Of a stretch of 64,000 nucleotides of DNA, positions 37,391-49,960 are shown in pieces. The stretch is taken from contig ML679962.1 of NCBI GenBank assembly GCA_007922225.1, positions 35,199,563-35,263,562 on the forward strand, read 5' to 3'. Within the stretch, counting starts at the first letter, position 1. Each line of letters begins with the position of its first letter. Made by a program: the position numbers and the translations under genes. This DNA comes from Emydura subglobosa. Its lineage: Eukaryota > Chordata > Testudines > Chelidae. The notes under the pieces were generated by a model, which was not told the DNA's origin, did no database searches, and saw only the letters and a list, made by a program, of their open reading frames with translations.

Positions 37391-40300
37391 AAAAGACTCA
37401 TTGTTGTGGGAGCTGGAATGGCCAGAGTAGCAATATCAAAGAAAAAGTTAATTGGAAAGATACACCTACCGCTGGATCAGAAGAAGAAAAACAGTTCTAA
37501 CTAAATAATGAAACGTTAATTTTCTTTGCACAGAAGTGGCACTGATATAACAAATCAGTTAAACTGGTGCAGCTTTTGTGAATAGATTCTTATGGGTTAG
37601 AACTGATCACTGGTTTTAAACTCGTGCCTGTAAATTTATCAGTGCAAGCTAATCAGCGATAAACCAGGATTAAACAGTGATAAGAGAGTTAAACAACTTT
37701 GTTACAAAATCAATATAAAATAACACCTTTTAGTTACAGGTATGACTGAGTGTAGACCAGGCCTTAAAGACCTTGGGCCGGATCGTCCTCTAGTGTAAAT
37801 GGAGCTAGGTGTAGTTATACTGGCTGAGAATCTGACCTATCGGTTGCAAACTGTAAATTTCCAAGTGTAAAACTTGCTTCTAGGTTATGTAGAGATATGG
37901 CACACAAGAAATATCACTCTGGTGTATTTAAATGGAGAGGATAGATATGGAGAAATTGGGAAGGAAAAAGAAATGGCCAAAATCGAGAGGCTTTTTAGTT
38001 TATAAAAGTCCCAGTGATTTAATATTCAGCAGCTTAACCACCCATATTGGGCTAGAGTAGAGGGCCTCCCTACTCCTGCTAGTGAGCAGTTGCTCACATG
38101 CACTTCCACTGGAGTGAATGCGGATTAGTGCTGAGAAGAATCACACACCAACAGGAGTGAGGGGCCCTTTGTAGTGGGTCACTTCTTTTTGTCCATGTAA
38201 CCTTTGAATATTTTTATGAAGTCCTCTGAGCTTATTCAACTCAAGGTAGTTATTACCTTATGAACAGGAGAAATCAGTGGTGTGATTATAATTAGGAAAG
38301 TATGCACACATTAAAATATACTCAGGATCTTTACTTCCTGAATATATCCTTTTTTCTCTCTCTCTCAATAGTACTTTTGGAGGAGAGCAGAAAGCACCCC
38401 ATTAGTGAGATGGCTTCTTTCAAATGCTATTAGGGATGGAAAAAGATTCCTCCTGTAGAGTATTTCTGCCATGGGATACTGCAATACTTACACGTGAACT
38501 TCAACACCGATCAAGTGAGCCTTTCCATGAAATAATTGCAGCAGACATGTATGCTAAAGCTAATCAGTGAAAATGAAGAGCTGGGTGTAATATCAACAGG
38601 TAGAATATTTTCTGGGTAGGCAGCACCAGGGAGTGGGGGGGGAATTCATGAACAGGATGTGATTGTGAAAAGAAGATTCCTCCAAGATGAGTGGATTACT
38701 ATGTGCGCCACCTGACCAGCAATAATTACTCAGAAGTCACATCACTTGAGTTGCTTTAAAATTAAACCACATAAAGCACTGGAGGGTACAGGTCACTATC
38801 AGCAGGAAGACTGAGACAATGACCTAATAAGCCATCCCCAGCTCTAACTTCCATTTCTGTGGAGCACTTTCATCTCGCCCAATAAGACTCAGATGTCCTC
38901 GAAGATGCACTAGTGTTACTTCACTGAGGTCTAAAGGAGCTGCACATGTACATATCTGAGGGCAGAACTGGTCCCTACGCATTCTGTAGATGCCAATGGG
39001 AATTAAAAGTATGAATCGAAGTATTTGATCCTTAATTTTTTTCAAATCTTTAAAGACATGGGGGGGAGGAGGGGGAGAGAGAGAAACAAATTTACTTATG
39101 CTGGGTTGTTTCTCATTTTCAATCCCCTTGCAAACCCTCACTTGAGCTATTTTAAAAAAATCTCAAAACCCCTGCCAGGTCCGGGAACTTGCCGGTAACC
39201 AAATGTGAAAGCTTGTGGCATAATGGTAATGGATGGTAATTCTTTCCAAAGGATGGTAAACAAATGGGTGTAGGGGGATTTAAAAGTGCTAGGAGTCCTC
39301 AGAGAGCCCAAGGGGTGTTCTTCTCTAGTCAAATACATTTCATTTATACAAGGGAAACTACTACAGTAGGTTCACAAAGGCTAGAAGTTATTTACTTAGA
39401 AGTAAATCACTTTCATTTACAAAATAACATATTAGCATGTGTAATCTTGCAACTGACTGGTGGAAGAAACACAGCATGGCTCTGGTCTCTTTCCGCCTGA
39501 TTCACAGTTGCAAATTATAAAAGTTCATGGAAAGATCTCTCCAGGAATAAAGCAGAAATGTCCATTGGCTAAAAGTATAAGTCTCGTCTTCTATCGTGAG
39601 ACTGGATACCTGAAAAATACAGCAATATGAAAGTAGTCAGTGTCTAATACAGCAAAAGCATACACGAGTCCTTAGACTGTTCCAGGAAATTGCTTTTTTG
39701 GTACATGGGCAGTGGGGACATTTTAGTTGTGGGACAAATTACTTCATTGAAAGTATAAAGAAGCAATGTGACCTGTGCCACCTCCCAAATGTGGGGAACA
39801 GAGCTAAGGTGAGAGACAGGCAATAATAGTGGAAGCCTAAATGATCTGGGAATTTTTGCTCTACCAGCACTAACACTGTCTTACTGCCGTTTTAGGGGCC
39901 AGTGTTTCTACCATCTCTACAAAAAAAAATGGAGCTAGCACTAGGGTTGTGTAGGATAAAGGTAAATCTACCCTAGAGGTAGACAGTTGAGAAATACAGA
40001 TACGAAGTGTCCTGACTAGCGTAGCAAACCATGGTCTCTGCAAAGAAACATAACCAATCCTAGAACTAGGTAACACCTGGAACTACACCTTGTTGAAGAT
40101 TACAGGAGCTCACTCCAATTTTATTTACATGAGTGTAACCCCATTGATAGCAGTAGAGTGGCATTTGATTTATTCCAGGGTTAAATTGGAATCAGGCCCA
40201 GCCTCTCATCTTTTGTACCTTTTTGTGGGTATGAAATGCAGTCAACACAAGTTACAAACATATACAGGTACTTAGCAGGGGATGATCCCATAGAAACTAA

Positions 40301-40969
40301 GTTGGAGGAAGAGCTGGCGCTAAGAATAAGCAGACTAAACAATTCCTGAGGGCCCTAAGCAGCTCAAGGGGAACCCCTATTCTTTTTTAGTATTTGGGGG
40401 GCGGGCAGGATATTCCTATTTAGGGCCTCCAATAGGCTAGCTCCATCTCTAGGAGGGGGAGGATTTGTAAAAGATGGATCTTTTTACATCTCAGTTTATT
40501 GGCATGTTCTCTCTACACCTGCTCCTCCACCTCCATGAATATAGCTGTGGCAGGGCATTGTGGTGTTTAAAAAAAAATTCTAAAACAAAGTAAAAGCCCA
40601 AAAGCAGGAGAGGAAATTAAGCTTTAACTTTGTGTGAGAAGACAAGACCATTATATTTTTGAATCAAGATCTATTCAGTCAAGAACTGCTGGATCCATTG
40701 CCTACCTGCACTGGCAAGACCGTTGCTGGCGTTTCCCGGGCTTTGGTAGGAGCTGGTTTTCCTTTCTTAATGTTTAAAAAAAAAAAAAAAAAAGGGTGAT
40801 TAAGCTGTGGTGGCACAGCAGTGAAAGTAGAATACTCAGGCAGGAGTTCTTACACGAAAGCTTTCGGCACAGGTCTTGCAGAACCATTGCACCGCATTAT
40901 TTGCTTTGATAAATGTAAATAGCAGCAGTTCTAGGAAAAAAGTCCATAGTGCATTGAGAAGTATCCTTT
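37391..40969. other. Intergenic; expected VGLL1 terminal exon not recognised
   Basis: I searched the minus strand for the human-like Y-K-K-L-Y phrase of the last VGLL1 exon and saw none. 37530-37770 ends in a 'gtagaccaggcctta' phrase typical of miniature elements. A-rich tracts occur at about 40768-40794. No gene is identified. Confidence 0.45.
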
Positions 40970-41190
40970 CTTGGTTAGAGCCAAGAACTAGAAGTCAGAA
41001 TTGCTGGGGCCTGATCGTAGACTGCATAGGGAGCAGGATGCACACGTCCCAGGGCTGTAATGACTCACTACATGAACTTGAGCAAGTTACTTCACTTTAC
41101 CCTGCTGCAGGTTGCCCATCTGTGCACTGGCATACTTCACAGGGCTGTCAGAGGTTTTCAAACATCATTAAAGCCTCATGAGGTCCTCAA
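40970..41190 (+). repeat. MIR SINE, near full length
   Basis: In order it has actagaagtcagaattgctg (head), cttgagcaagttacttcact, cagggctgtcagaggt and catcattaaag. This spans most of the MIR consensus. Confidence 0.7.
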
Positions 41191-42334
41191 AGGCAAGGCA
41201 GTAGTTGGAAAATGGCAACTTTTTTTTTTTTTTTTTTGCAATTCAAGTTTTTCTCTGAAATTTTGAATTTTTAAAGTTCAAATCAGCTCTATTAGTAGTA
41301 TTGCTTCTATTTCACAGCCCTGTGCTCGCTCACCCAGATGTCATGAAATTCTTCCTGTTAGTGTAAAAATAAGTTTCCTAGGTCTAATACCAGACCCACA
41401 CTGCCGATTGCAGCCAGGTCTTAATTCTGCCCCTAGCGGTCCAGAGCATATCTTTAAAGTAGGAAGAACATCACTTAGTATTTGCAAATATTGACAATGG
41501 CAAACATTACACCCTGCAAGGAGAAAGCTAGGAAATCCACGTGCGCAATGTAAACACAAAGCGCAATCCATCTATTAACAGACCTAAAAGCAGAAAATCT
41601 CAGTTGCAGAAACACACACTGCATTTTCCATGTGAGGTGTGAGAACAAAGACACCCTCTGTAGTGTGAGGCGAGACTCTTATCTCACCTTTTCAGCTCTA
41701 CTAATGACGGAAGCCTGGCCAGGCAGATTGGAGGCAGAGTGTTCACCTGCTTATATTCATGGCTGCATATTTTTAAGAACACCTCCTACCCAAAGCTGAG
41801 TACACCTACATCACTTCCAGTACGGACATTCAGCTGTCTGGCCCAGCTGGGCTACACTTTCCTCACTGTCTCTCTAAGGAATTTTTTTCTTGTAAAACTA
41901 ATAGTGGGCCAGGGGATGAAGCGGTTGGGTTAACAGCCCCAGTTAGAGAAGTTCTGTATTAACCCAGAGAACAGGTATGGCATATGCAGCAGCACCAGTG
42001 TGCCCTATGCGGCCTGGAGGGACATATAAGAAGGGGGGTTTAGTGCCTAGGTGAGGGTGAGACTAACGGTTGTGTCAGTGGCTGACTCTGTGATGTGGGC
42101 ATCGAGGAACTGGATTAAACTCATCTCTCATGGATCCCTGAATGGTGTACATTTTAGACAGGAAGGGCATTGGGACAGGTACCTTTTGTTCTGTGACTGT
42201 GATGCCTATCACAATGGGATCGTGGGGCCTATGGGTGCAACCATGTTACAAATAATCAACTACCAGATTTCCCTATTGACTGAGTCTGTCTGAAGCTATT
42301 CTATCATATTTCTCTAGTCCTCATCACCGTAGGA
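41191..42334. other. Intergenic, nothing recognised
   Basis: A T-rich tract lies at about 41220-41238. A frame at 42051-42293 is open but matches nothing I know and has no splice context. Confidence 0.5.
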
Positions 42335-42540
42335 GTAGAGTGCCTCACAGTCTTTAATGTATTTATCCTCATGACAGCTCTGTGAGCATGGCACTGCTAT
42401 TAACCCCATTTTACAGATAGGAAACAGCAGCACAGAGAAGCTAAGTGACATGTCCAAGGTCATACAGGAAGGCTGTGGCGAAGCAGGGATTTGAACCCAG
42501 GTCTTTCAAGTCCTAGTGCCTTTACCCCTGGACTGTCTTA
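42335..42540 (-). repeat. MIR SINE, near full length
   Basis: As the reverse complement: attttacagataggaaacag, ctaagtgacatgtccaaggt, catacaggaaggctgtgg and gatttgaacccaggtctttc. The tRNA-like head is at the right end. Confidence 0.85.
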
Positions 42541-43252
42541 ACTTCTTTTGGAAAAGAAAAGTTGCGGCCACACTGTAAATTATATTCTGTTTAAAGTGTC
42601 TACTAAACATCATGTTAAATACTTATTCAATAATGTTTGAAGTGAGCATTGCCATTTCCTGGGACCCACCGACTAGCTGGGAGACCAGCATAGCTCCAGG
42701 ACCAGCCCTTTACCCCAATTATTTTTGCTACAAGCAGAAACTGGGGAGGGAAAAAGCCCTTAGGCACATGAACATCTTTTTATGCTTTGCTGTGGTTTCA
42801 GTTACTATATATAGGGGATAATTAATGCCTGTGCAACAATAAGATTGCTCTAAATAATATCTAAGCATTCCAGTACAGCCATACTTCGAGCATTCAGCAC
42901 ACACAGAGCTGTTTCGTACCCGCTTAGCACTTTACTCCAGGAGAGCTCAACGTAAGAGCTAGGGGCACTCCACTTATAAATCTATTCTGACTATATTATA
43001 GCTTACTTAAAAATTTGGTATCTCCTCAAGATAACACAGAGGGGAAACAGCTGTGCAAGAAACCATAGAGGAAACAATTCTGGTGCTATGTTATGTAGCC
43101 AACGCACCGTTCCCAAGTACAACAGTACATATCATTGATGCTCTGTCAAAAATACTTCCATCCCAGGGCTCTGAATTGTTGACCTATGAGCTTGTCTCAT
43201 GTATCATTTTAGCTTGCTATAAGAGGGACATTATTGGGGTATGATATTGATT
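42541..43252. other. Intergenic, nothing recognised
   Basis: No gene, RNA or identifiable transposon. Confidence 0.5.
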
Positions 43253-43765
43253 GGTGTGTATTGTTGCTGGGCTGAACATAAGGGGGAAAGTAGGAGAACA
43301 TAAGTAGTTGGATTACTGGGCTTTGCTAAGGTTAAAGGCCTATTTTATTAGCATGAGACTGTGTGGGAGTAGTTATGCTGAAGGCTGAGTTTTAGTTAGA
43401 AGTTAAGATTTAATTGTTAGAAATTAAGAATTAATTGTTTGTTAATGATTAAAAGCATGATTGTGGAGATCTGGAATGCCACATACAGATAAGAGGCAGG
43501 TATTTATCTTGTTATGGTCATAGAAATTGATCAAATATGGCTGTGTATCCAGTACATTACATAAAGATGGGGTATAAAAGTTCGTCTAGTTCCCTGGTTT
43601 GGGGGTTCTTCGGATGCCTGAATTGGTGCGTGGCCAAGGGTGCTCTGCTCACTGTGTCTGTCTTTAAGCCTTGTAAGTATGAGATCAAACTTTATGACTT
43701 AAAAGTAGTTGCTATGAATAAGGCTTTCTACTATTCAGTTATATTGATGAGTGGAATTACGTGGC
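43253..43765 (+). mobile_element. Possible solo LTR of an endogenous retrovirus
   Basis: This non-coding block begins with tg and has a TATA box (gtataaaag, 43572-43580). It is followed about 140 bases on by gaataaggc (around 43715), which resembles a retroviral polyadenylation signal, and then a short 3' part. The order promoter, leader, polyadenylation signal is that of a U3-R-U5 unit. No gag or pol sequence flanks it, and I could not define terminal inverted bases or a target duplication, so the call is tentative. Confidence 0.35.
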
Positions 43766-44072
43766 TTCTATGTAAAGGGACAATTGAATATTTACATCTC
43801 ACTTGCAAATCAGCTCACGCCTGTAATAAAAGAAACTTTGAAAGAAAAGCTTCAGGGTAGCCTACTTTTTGGAAAGAACCAGTAAGAATCAATAAATGTA
43901 AATGTGTGATTATTAATAGACATAAGTGTGAAAGGCTTATAGTTCCACTGTTTGATCAGGCTATGGAATGAGCTGGACTGACCGAGCCTGCTTTTACCAC
44001 CTTCAGGCATAGATTTTATTTTTGATTTACAAGGGCAAATCAGAGTGAAAGGAATAGTAAATATTTTCTTAC
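43766..44072 (-). other. VGLL1 intron start
   Basis: This is intronic sequence directly downstream of the VGLL1 donor. The protein frame stays open for a while past the donor, but the strong GTAAGA site and the loss of homology place the exon end at 44073. Confidence 0.5.
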
Positions 44073-44474
44073 CTCCCTCAGGAGTTAAACTTTGACTCAT
44101 ATTTTGTAACCTAGCTAATCCGGTACTACAGGTAGACCTAGAGTTTTGCTTCACGACAGATTCCTTGCTAGATGCTGGGCACCTCTCCTGTTGCAGAAGA
44201 TCGAGAAGAGAACCATATTTCTCATCAGAAATAGGTGGATCAGGCAAGGCACGATGATATCCTGAACCAGTAAGACTTGGATTAGGTATCGAAGGGAAGT
44301 GCCACAAATCTGCAGGCTGAATAGGATGACTCCGCAGAACTGATGCCTGATGCTGGTCTGTAGCAGCAGCAGACCAATTCAGATCAGAATTTGACATGGT
44401 TATAGCAGGAGATGGTTGGTATGACTTGGTCCAATTTGAAGAGAAATTCCACTGATGGGGAGACATGTGGCTAT
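44073..44474 (-). CDS. VGLL1: VGLL1 second coding exon
   Basis: The acceptor ACATTAG joins the phase-1 base of the previous exon to give N-D-S-H, then MSPHQWNFSSNWTKSYQPSP. Human VGLL1 has MSPNQW at the same place. Later matching landmarks are DLWHFPSI (human ELWHFSSL), SLLDLLQQERC (human SLLQQDRC) and CSTGL. The exon spans 402 bases and ends at a strong donor (GAGGGAG|GTAAGA) in phase 1, so the reading frame past 44073 is intron. The two exons encode about 204 residues; human VGLL1 has 258, leaving roughly 50 for a last exon that I could not find to the left. Confidence 0.92.
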
Positions 44475-45281
44475 CTAATGTTAAAGAAAAGAGTGTTTGA
44501 AGTCTTATTGAAGTCCTTATTTACTTTTCTAAGACAAATTCCAATTGACTTTACTGGGAGTTTTACCTAACTAAGAGCTCCAAAATTTGGTCCAGCTTAC
44601 ATGAGGAAACTTACAGTAATTGAGACTTATTTACTACAACACTACTTTTAAAAAAGAACAAATTTACACTAAAATAGACTAAACTACAAAGTCACTACTA
44701 CCTCCAACTATAAGAATATGAAACATCTCAGGCACTTTTTCTGAGAGGGTAGGTAGCAGTGGGTTCCTCAATGTCTGAATCTCTGTCTTAAATCCTGCAG
44801 CAGCCCTGATTAGCTGCTTTCCCTACCTCCCCACCTTCTGAGGAAGTAGCCGCCAGTCAGAGAAGGTTCCTTCCCTAGCCAGGGCTGAAATTTAGGAGGG
44901 GGCTGGAGTTTCTCATGTCATAGCCAGACAAACGTTCTTCAGATTTTTTTTTTAATTATCTAAAAATGATGTAATATCTGAGACAGGTGGAGACTTTCTC
45001 AATAAGATGGGGTCCCAATCCTGCAGTTGGGCCCATGCAGAGATCCCTGGGGGATCCCCACAGGTGTGCGCAACAGATTACCCAGGAGATCCTAGGTACA
45101 AGATCAGGGCTTTGAGTGAATGATTTTGCTCTTTCACCAATGAGTCCAAATTCTGTTCAGGTGGGGTTACATAGAAGTAAATGTGATAATTTGGTCCTCA
45201 GTGTCTGTGTCCCAGCATAACTCTCTAGTGATTGAACAACAGCACTGCATGGAAACACACACTCATGGGAAAACTGCTCAC

Positions 45282-45492
45282 CATTCTGCAGGATAACATC
45301 CTCACTTTTTTGCTTTGTGCTCAGATCCTGTGGGCTCTTGGCATTGCTTAGAGCTCTAGAAAAGTGTTCATCTATCACACTGTTAATGTCCCCGTGGAAG
45401 TAAGTAAATACAACACACTGAGACCCCCATTCTGTTTTCACGGGCTGTTTGTTTTTACTTAGCGGTGGAGAGTTTTTCCCTTCTGCTTCCAT
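45282..45492 (-). CDS. VGLL1: VGLL1 first coding exon (Tondu/TEAD-binding motif)
   Basis: It starts at the ATG at 45490-45492 and encodes MEAEGKNSPPLSKNKQPVKT then EWGSQCVVFTYFHGDINSVI then DEHFSRALSNAKSPQDL. The VVFTYFHGDINSVIDEHFSR part is the Tondu (vestigial) motif that docks on TEAD transcription factors, including the VxxHF core (VIDEHF). It is near-identical to human VGLL1, where this motif also sits close to the N terminus. The donor is CAGAATG|GTGAGC in phase 1. An acceptor (TTGTTCATAG) 19 bases upstream of the ATG indicates that a non-coding first exon lies further right and was not located. VGLL1 is a nuclear transcription cofactor without a DNA-binding domain. Confidence 0.95.
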
Positions 45493-45511
45493 CTTCAGTA
45501 ACTAGCAGTAC
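45493..45511 (-). promoter_or_regulatory. VGLL1: VGLL1 5' UTR piece and splice acceptor
   Basis: This is 19 bases of presumed 5' UTR between the acceptor TTGTTCATAG and the ATG. It shows that the transcript begins in an upstream non-coding exon. The promoter is not identified. Confidence 0.6.
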
Positions 45512-47111
45512 CTATGAACAAAAACAAGAAGGACTTCTGAACCGAAATTGTATTGCCAATGTTGTGTTTGATCACCTTCCGGCTAAAGCTAGTAGGATTT
45601 GAAGGACCGCTTTCAGTAGAAGCAAGAGCACAGCCTTTATTTGTGCTCCTGTTTACTGCACTCACCCTTTCTCCACCAATTTGCATAAGGGTCTACAAAC
45701 CGTGTGCATGTAGTTGCTAGCTCAAATTAGATTAGTGCACGTGGATAGCTGTATAGGGATGTAAATAAAAGAGCTTAGTGCTGCCAACTGGCCAGGTCGG
45801 TCCATGCTGTAACCCACAGATGCAAATGGTGGCCTGGGGATGGATACATTTTTCTGTGCATGCCTAGGATCAATGCCTGGAGCTCCTAAATAAGGCAGAC
45901 AGGGTGGAGTGGGAGGGAACCAGTGACACCACCTGTTCACGCACTAAGCAGTGCTCTTTTGGAAGGTGCTGTGCCTAGACTCCTTGTATCTTGCAGGGTA
46001 TTATCCAAGTGGCAAAATGGGAGCCTGCTGGGCCCTGGGCAGTAGCTCTAGTAGGGAATGGTATCCATCTGGCCAAGCTGGCAAAAATAATGTTAAGATG
46101 GTCTTAGCCAGCAACCACTTACAGGCAATGTCCTCTGTGCTGTCACCTGGTGGTGCCACAGCCTGTTTGTTTTCATGGGAATAATGGGACCACATGCACG
46201 CCAAAGAACCAGTATGGAAGTTACTAGACTGTTATTACTTAATGTTATTACGTTTTTATCTTGAGGATCAGAGTCCACTTAAGGGATCCTCACTCTCCCA
46301 TGTTTGTTTAAAATAACATTTTCAAGCTTACGTAGTAAAAATATTGCCTACACAAGCAAATAGATAGGCACGAGGTAATAGCTAGGCCATATTAGTGTCA
46401 GAAGTATTTGCAGAAGCCTTAGATTTATGAAGAGGTCTGTCTTCATTCTCTGAACAGGTGCAAATTATTTATTTGCTTGGTACACATTACTCATTTTCTA
46501 TCTCTACCATGCTGACGAGTGCCTGCTTAGCATCAGTTATTGTTCCCTAGTAGTTCTGGGCAGACTGTATTATAGGAGCTAAGCTATTCTTTGTAAATGC
46601 AAACCTCTGTAGGAGAGGCTTGCTGTTGTGTTTAGATGGGAGCCTGGGAATCAGAACTACTGGGGTCCCCATTATTCTGTCTGGTGCATGCATACAATTC
46701 CAATAGAGGTCAGTGGAAGTGGCATGGATACAACAGATGGAGTAACTGAGCTCCAAAGTTCTGTTCCCTAGCTCTGACTTCAGTCTTGCCCATGCAACAT
46801 TTAGCCCCCAAATCATGAGACTTTTACTTACAAATTGTCTACTTGTGACTTCCCACAAAACATCTCTAGTTTGACAAACAGCATTTTGCAATAGAACTGT
46901 TGAATTTTTTGATCAGCTGTACTCTGATGTGTTGTAAAAATTGATTCACTAATGTTTGGAAAATGCACTGAGATCCTTTAAAGAAAGATCTTAAAGAATG
47001 GCTGTGGCTGCCATCAACCTGAAGTGTTAAATAGTAGAGATGGAAAGGAAAAAACTGCATCATATTTTCTTACAACACTTATTGCAGTACAGCTTAGAAA
47101 CTTAGTCTAAG
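45512..47111. other. VGLL1 upstream region; promoter and first exon not identified
   Basis: A non-coding first exon of VGLL1 must lie to the right of 45511, but no CpG island or TATA-led exon could be picked out. No other gene is recognised. Confidence 0.45.
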
Positions 47112-47292
47112 CTACGAGTGTTCTGTAGCACTTTAAAGACTAACAAATTTAATTTCTGCAGGCATAAGCTTTCATCTGACGAAGTGCGTTACAGCCCACG
47201 AAAGCTTGTGCCTGCAGAAATTAAATTTGTTAGTCTTTAACGTGCTACAGGACTCTTGTTGTTTTTGCTGTATACAGACTAACACCTCTGGA
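47112..47292. mobile_element. Palindromic retroelement-like repeat, second copy
   Basis: The arms are tgtagcactttaaagactaa (left) and ttagtctttaacgtgctaca (right), with ctgcaggcataagctttc facing gaaagcttgtgcctgcag inside. It shares its arms and core with 21330-21560 but lacks the stem I hairpin. The right end reads agactaacacctctgg. Confidence 0.65.
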
Positions 47293-47864
47293 AGTTAGTC
47301 TAAGCTGAATATACAAGAAACAATTAAGTGATTTAAACCAAACAAACAGGAAGATAGTGCTATATATTTTAATCTGACAGCTGGTTGTTAATATCATGGG
47401 GGGCAGGGAGGAGAGAACAACCCTTGGCCCAGTTTAGATATTCCCAAATCAAGGAATTCCCAAAGACTTTCAAATCCTGACACAGGATTAAATCATATCT
47501 TGCCACACAAAAATGAATGCCCCTATCTATATAAGATTTTCCCTATTAATGGTAGGTTATTTTAACAATACATAAATTGCCATATGAGAAATTCTTTGAT
47601 TACTATATAGGGGACTTTCCAAAGCACTGATAGGTGTGCATTTATTGCAAACCGAGAACAGAATTTTCCTAGCACATTTAAAAAAAAATAATCTTTTGCT
47701 GGATAGGTATAAGCATTGATGAAATTTGCTATCAGTTTAATGTGTATTTTGGAAAGTGACAGTGAAGATACTTGGTCTGGTAGATAACCAATTCAACTTG
47801 AGCTTCCAGTGTGATGCGGTTTAAGAAAGCTCAGATTTATGGATGTAAAATCAGAATACCAAGC

Positions 47865-48420
47865 AGCAGTAGGGAGGTGTTATTACCTCCCTATACAGCA
47901 TAGGTGCAACGTTTAGTGGAATACTGTGTCCAATTCTACATTTTAAAGAGGATATTGACAAACTGAAAAGGCTTTAGAAAAGATACTATGAGGCATGGAA
48001 AACTTGCCTTACATGAGACTAAAGAAGCTCAATATTTATCTTATCCAAGAGAAAGCTGAAGAGATACTTGATCCATCTTCACATATCTATGTGGGGATTA
48101 AATTTATGATTATAGAGGACTTTTTAAATCTAGCAGAAAGACCATGAAATCAAGTGGCTGGAAATTAAAGCTAGACATATTCAGACTAAAAATTAGATGC
48201 AATTACAAAAAAAAGAGCAAAATTTAGCCACTGGAACAATCCGAGGGATGGGTTCTCCCTCAGTGAAGTCTTTAAATCAAGATTAAATCTTTCTAAAAGA
48301 GATGCTCTGGAACCATGAGGAAATTATAGGTTTGATGCAGGAGTTACAGTGTGGAATTCTGTGACCTGTGTTAAGCAGGGGGGCCAGACTAGATGATCAT
48401 AAGGATCCCAATCCCTTCAA
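47865..48420 (+). mobile_element. CR1 LINE 3' portion (end of ORF2 and 3' UTR)
   Basis: In order it shows ggaatactgtgtccaattct, gagactaaagaagctcaata, gtggctggaaattaaagcta, agacatattcagactaaaaa, ccactggaacaatccgaggg, tggaattctgtgacctgtgt and ccagactagatgatcataag. This is the CR1 3' region over about 550 bases, the longest copy in the window. It is eroded and has no open frame. Confidence 0.85.
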
Positions 48421-49534
48421 GCATCCTGAAAAATCTGCCAACTTGTTTCTGCTGTCACCAGCAATGGGCTAGGCCCTGTACAAATAAGAGTGTTATAGAG
48501 GACACCACTGGTTGTAAGGAGGGAGAAGTGGGCAGGAACCATCTTACGTTTGTACACATTTCCTAGTACAAGGGGGCTCTGCTCCAGGATTGGGGCCCAT
48601 AGGTGCGAATACAAAAAAAATAAATGGGAAGGTTCATGCCTCAAAGTGCTTAAACTCAGATAAAACCAGACAAGCATACTATTCTTATTTCATTTTCCAC
48701 AGTCAATCTTCATGCCCAGCACCAGACAGCACAGCTGATTTACCTTGGTGCAGAAACAGCAGCTTTTACTTTGCTTTGAACTGGAAAATCCCAGGCCCAC
48801 AGCCAGCTGTAACAGGCAAATTCTAGCATGAGTCATTAGATGGGTATCTTTTCTTTTCATCTGAGCTCACAGGTGAGTTTCAGGCTCGAGGAAGGGATCC
48901 TGCTCAAGGTCCTATTCTGCTCCTCACTTTAGAAGGGTGGCAATCAAACTATCAGTGGACTCTCCCGTGAATGCTCTTTTGAAAACACACCTGCTCCAAG
49001 AAGATTGCCTTTGTTATTTGTGATGCAGAGACAATGTTAATTCTGACAAGCGTAACAGGATCCTCTTGGGAGTATGCATTGTCTTTAGTTACATAATCAC
49101 ACGCTCCCCTTTCCTCCACTGGCCCCTCATCCCACTCTCCACCTGCTGGGGCTCCTCATTGCACTTCTTCTCCCCATCCTTGGCACCTTGTCCCCGCTCA
49201 CATTCTGCATCAGATTTCAGTCATCCTTTCCCCCAACTCATCTTCCCAGACTCCGTTTCCTTGCCTTTTCAATCCTGGCCTCAGCTCAGCAGGCCCCTTA
49301 TCCAATCTCTTCAGACCCTTCGTCAGAGCCAACTCGTATCCCGGTTGCATTTGAGTCAAGCTGTTTCCTCCTCCTTGCTGCTCCCAGAGCACCTGCAGGG
49401 AGGTATTGGAGAGCACGGAAGCAAGTCTCCCTGCTCAGCTCCTGCATCCAGGAAGTAGAAACTGAAGGGAAATTCCTGCTCAGTCCTGGCCCCCTGGGGA
49501 GCATGCTCATTTGTGTCATTTTGTGAATGGGTCA
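48421..49534. other. Intergenic, nothing recognised
   Basis: Frames at 49066-49526 lie in a C+T-rich stretch and match no family. Confidence 0.5.
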
Positions 49535-49960
49535 TGTGCAGTCAGGCCTGCATGTAGGAACTGTTAGGGGATGGAGCATGCTTAGGACAATTTTTATAAA
49601 TTTTAGCTGTCAAATGAATCTGAGCATTTGCAAACTTTTTAAAAGACTTCATAAACATGTCTAAATTTGGACAGGTTTTCATAAAGAGCAAAAGGCACTA
49701 GGGCAACCTCCCAGCCAAATGTCAACTCTGAAGCCTGGGGGCACTAGAGCTCCTCAATGAAACTATTTCCCCTCCCCCAAACATAGCCAAAATGTATTTC
49801 CCTAATCTCATTTTTGGAAATGAGTGAGTCATTTTTGCTGAAACTTTTAAAACCAGTTCAGCCTAAGGCAGACACCTAGCATAGACAACTTCAGTCCACA
49901 TGGTGAAAGTTTGGCAAAGTTACAAGAAACTAAAAAGAGGTAGCATACATCAGTAGCTTC
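49535..49960 (+). repeat. Unnamed interspersed repeat, copy 2
   Basis: It shares ggatggagcatgct, cccagccaaatgtcaa, gcactagagct and tggcaaagttacaag in the same order with 62555-62985. Its centre differs by an insertion (about 49620-49700). Confidence 0.55.

Noticed and set aside
42051..42293. Plus-strand frame of 80 codons considered as a transposase fragment
   Set aside because: No catalytic motif or match I can name, and no terminal repeats around it.
21000..44000. CD40LG, expected next to VGLL1 by human synteny
   Set aside because: No segment on either strand resembles the TNF-homology domain or the transmembrane exon; it may lie outside the window.
43852..44072. Continuation of the VGLL1 frame past the donor
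   Set aside because: Homology to VGLL1 ends near the GTAAGA donor at 44073, so the extension is intron read-through, although an alternative read-through form cannot be excluded.
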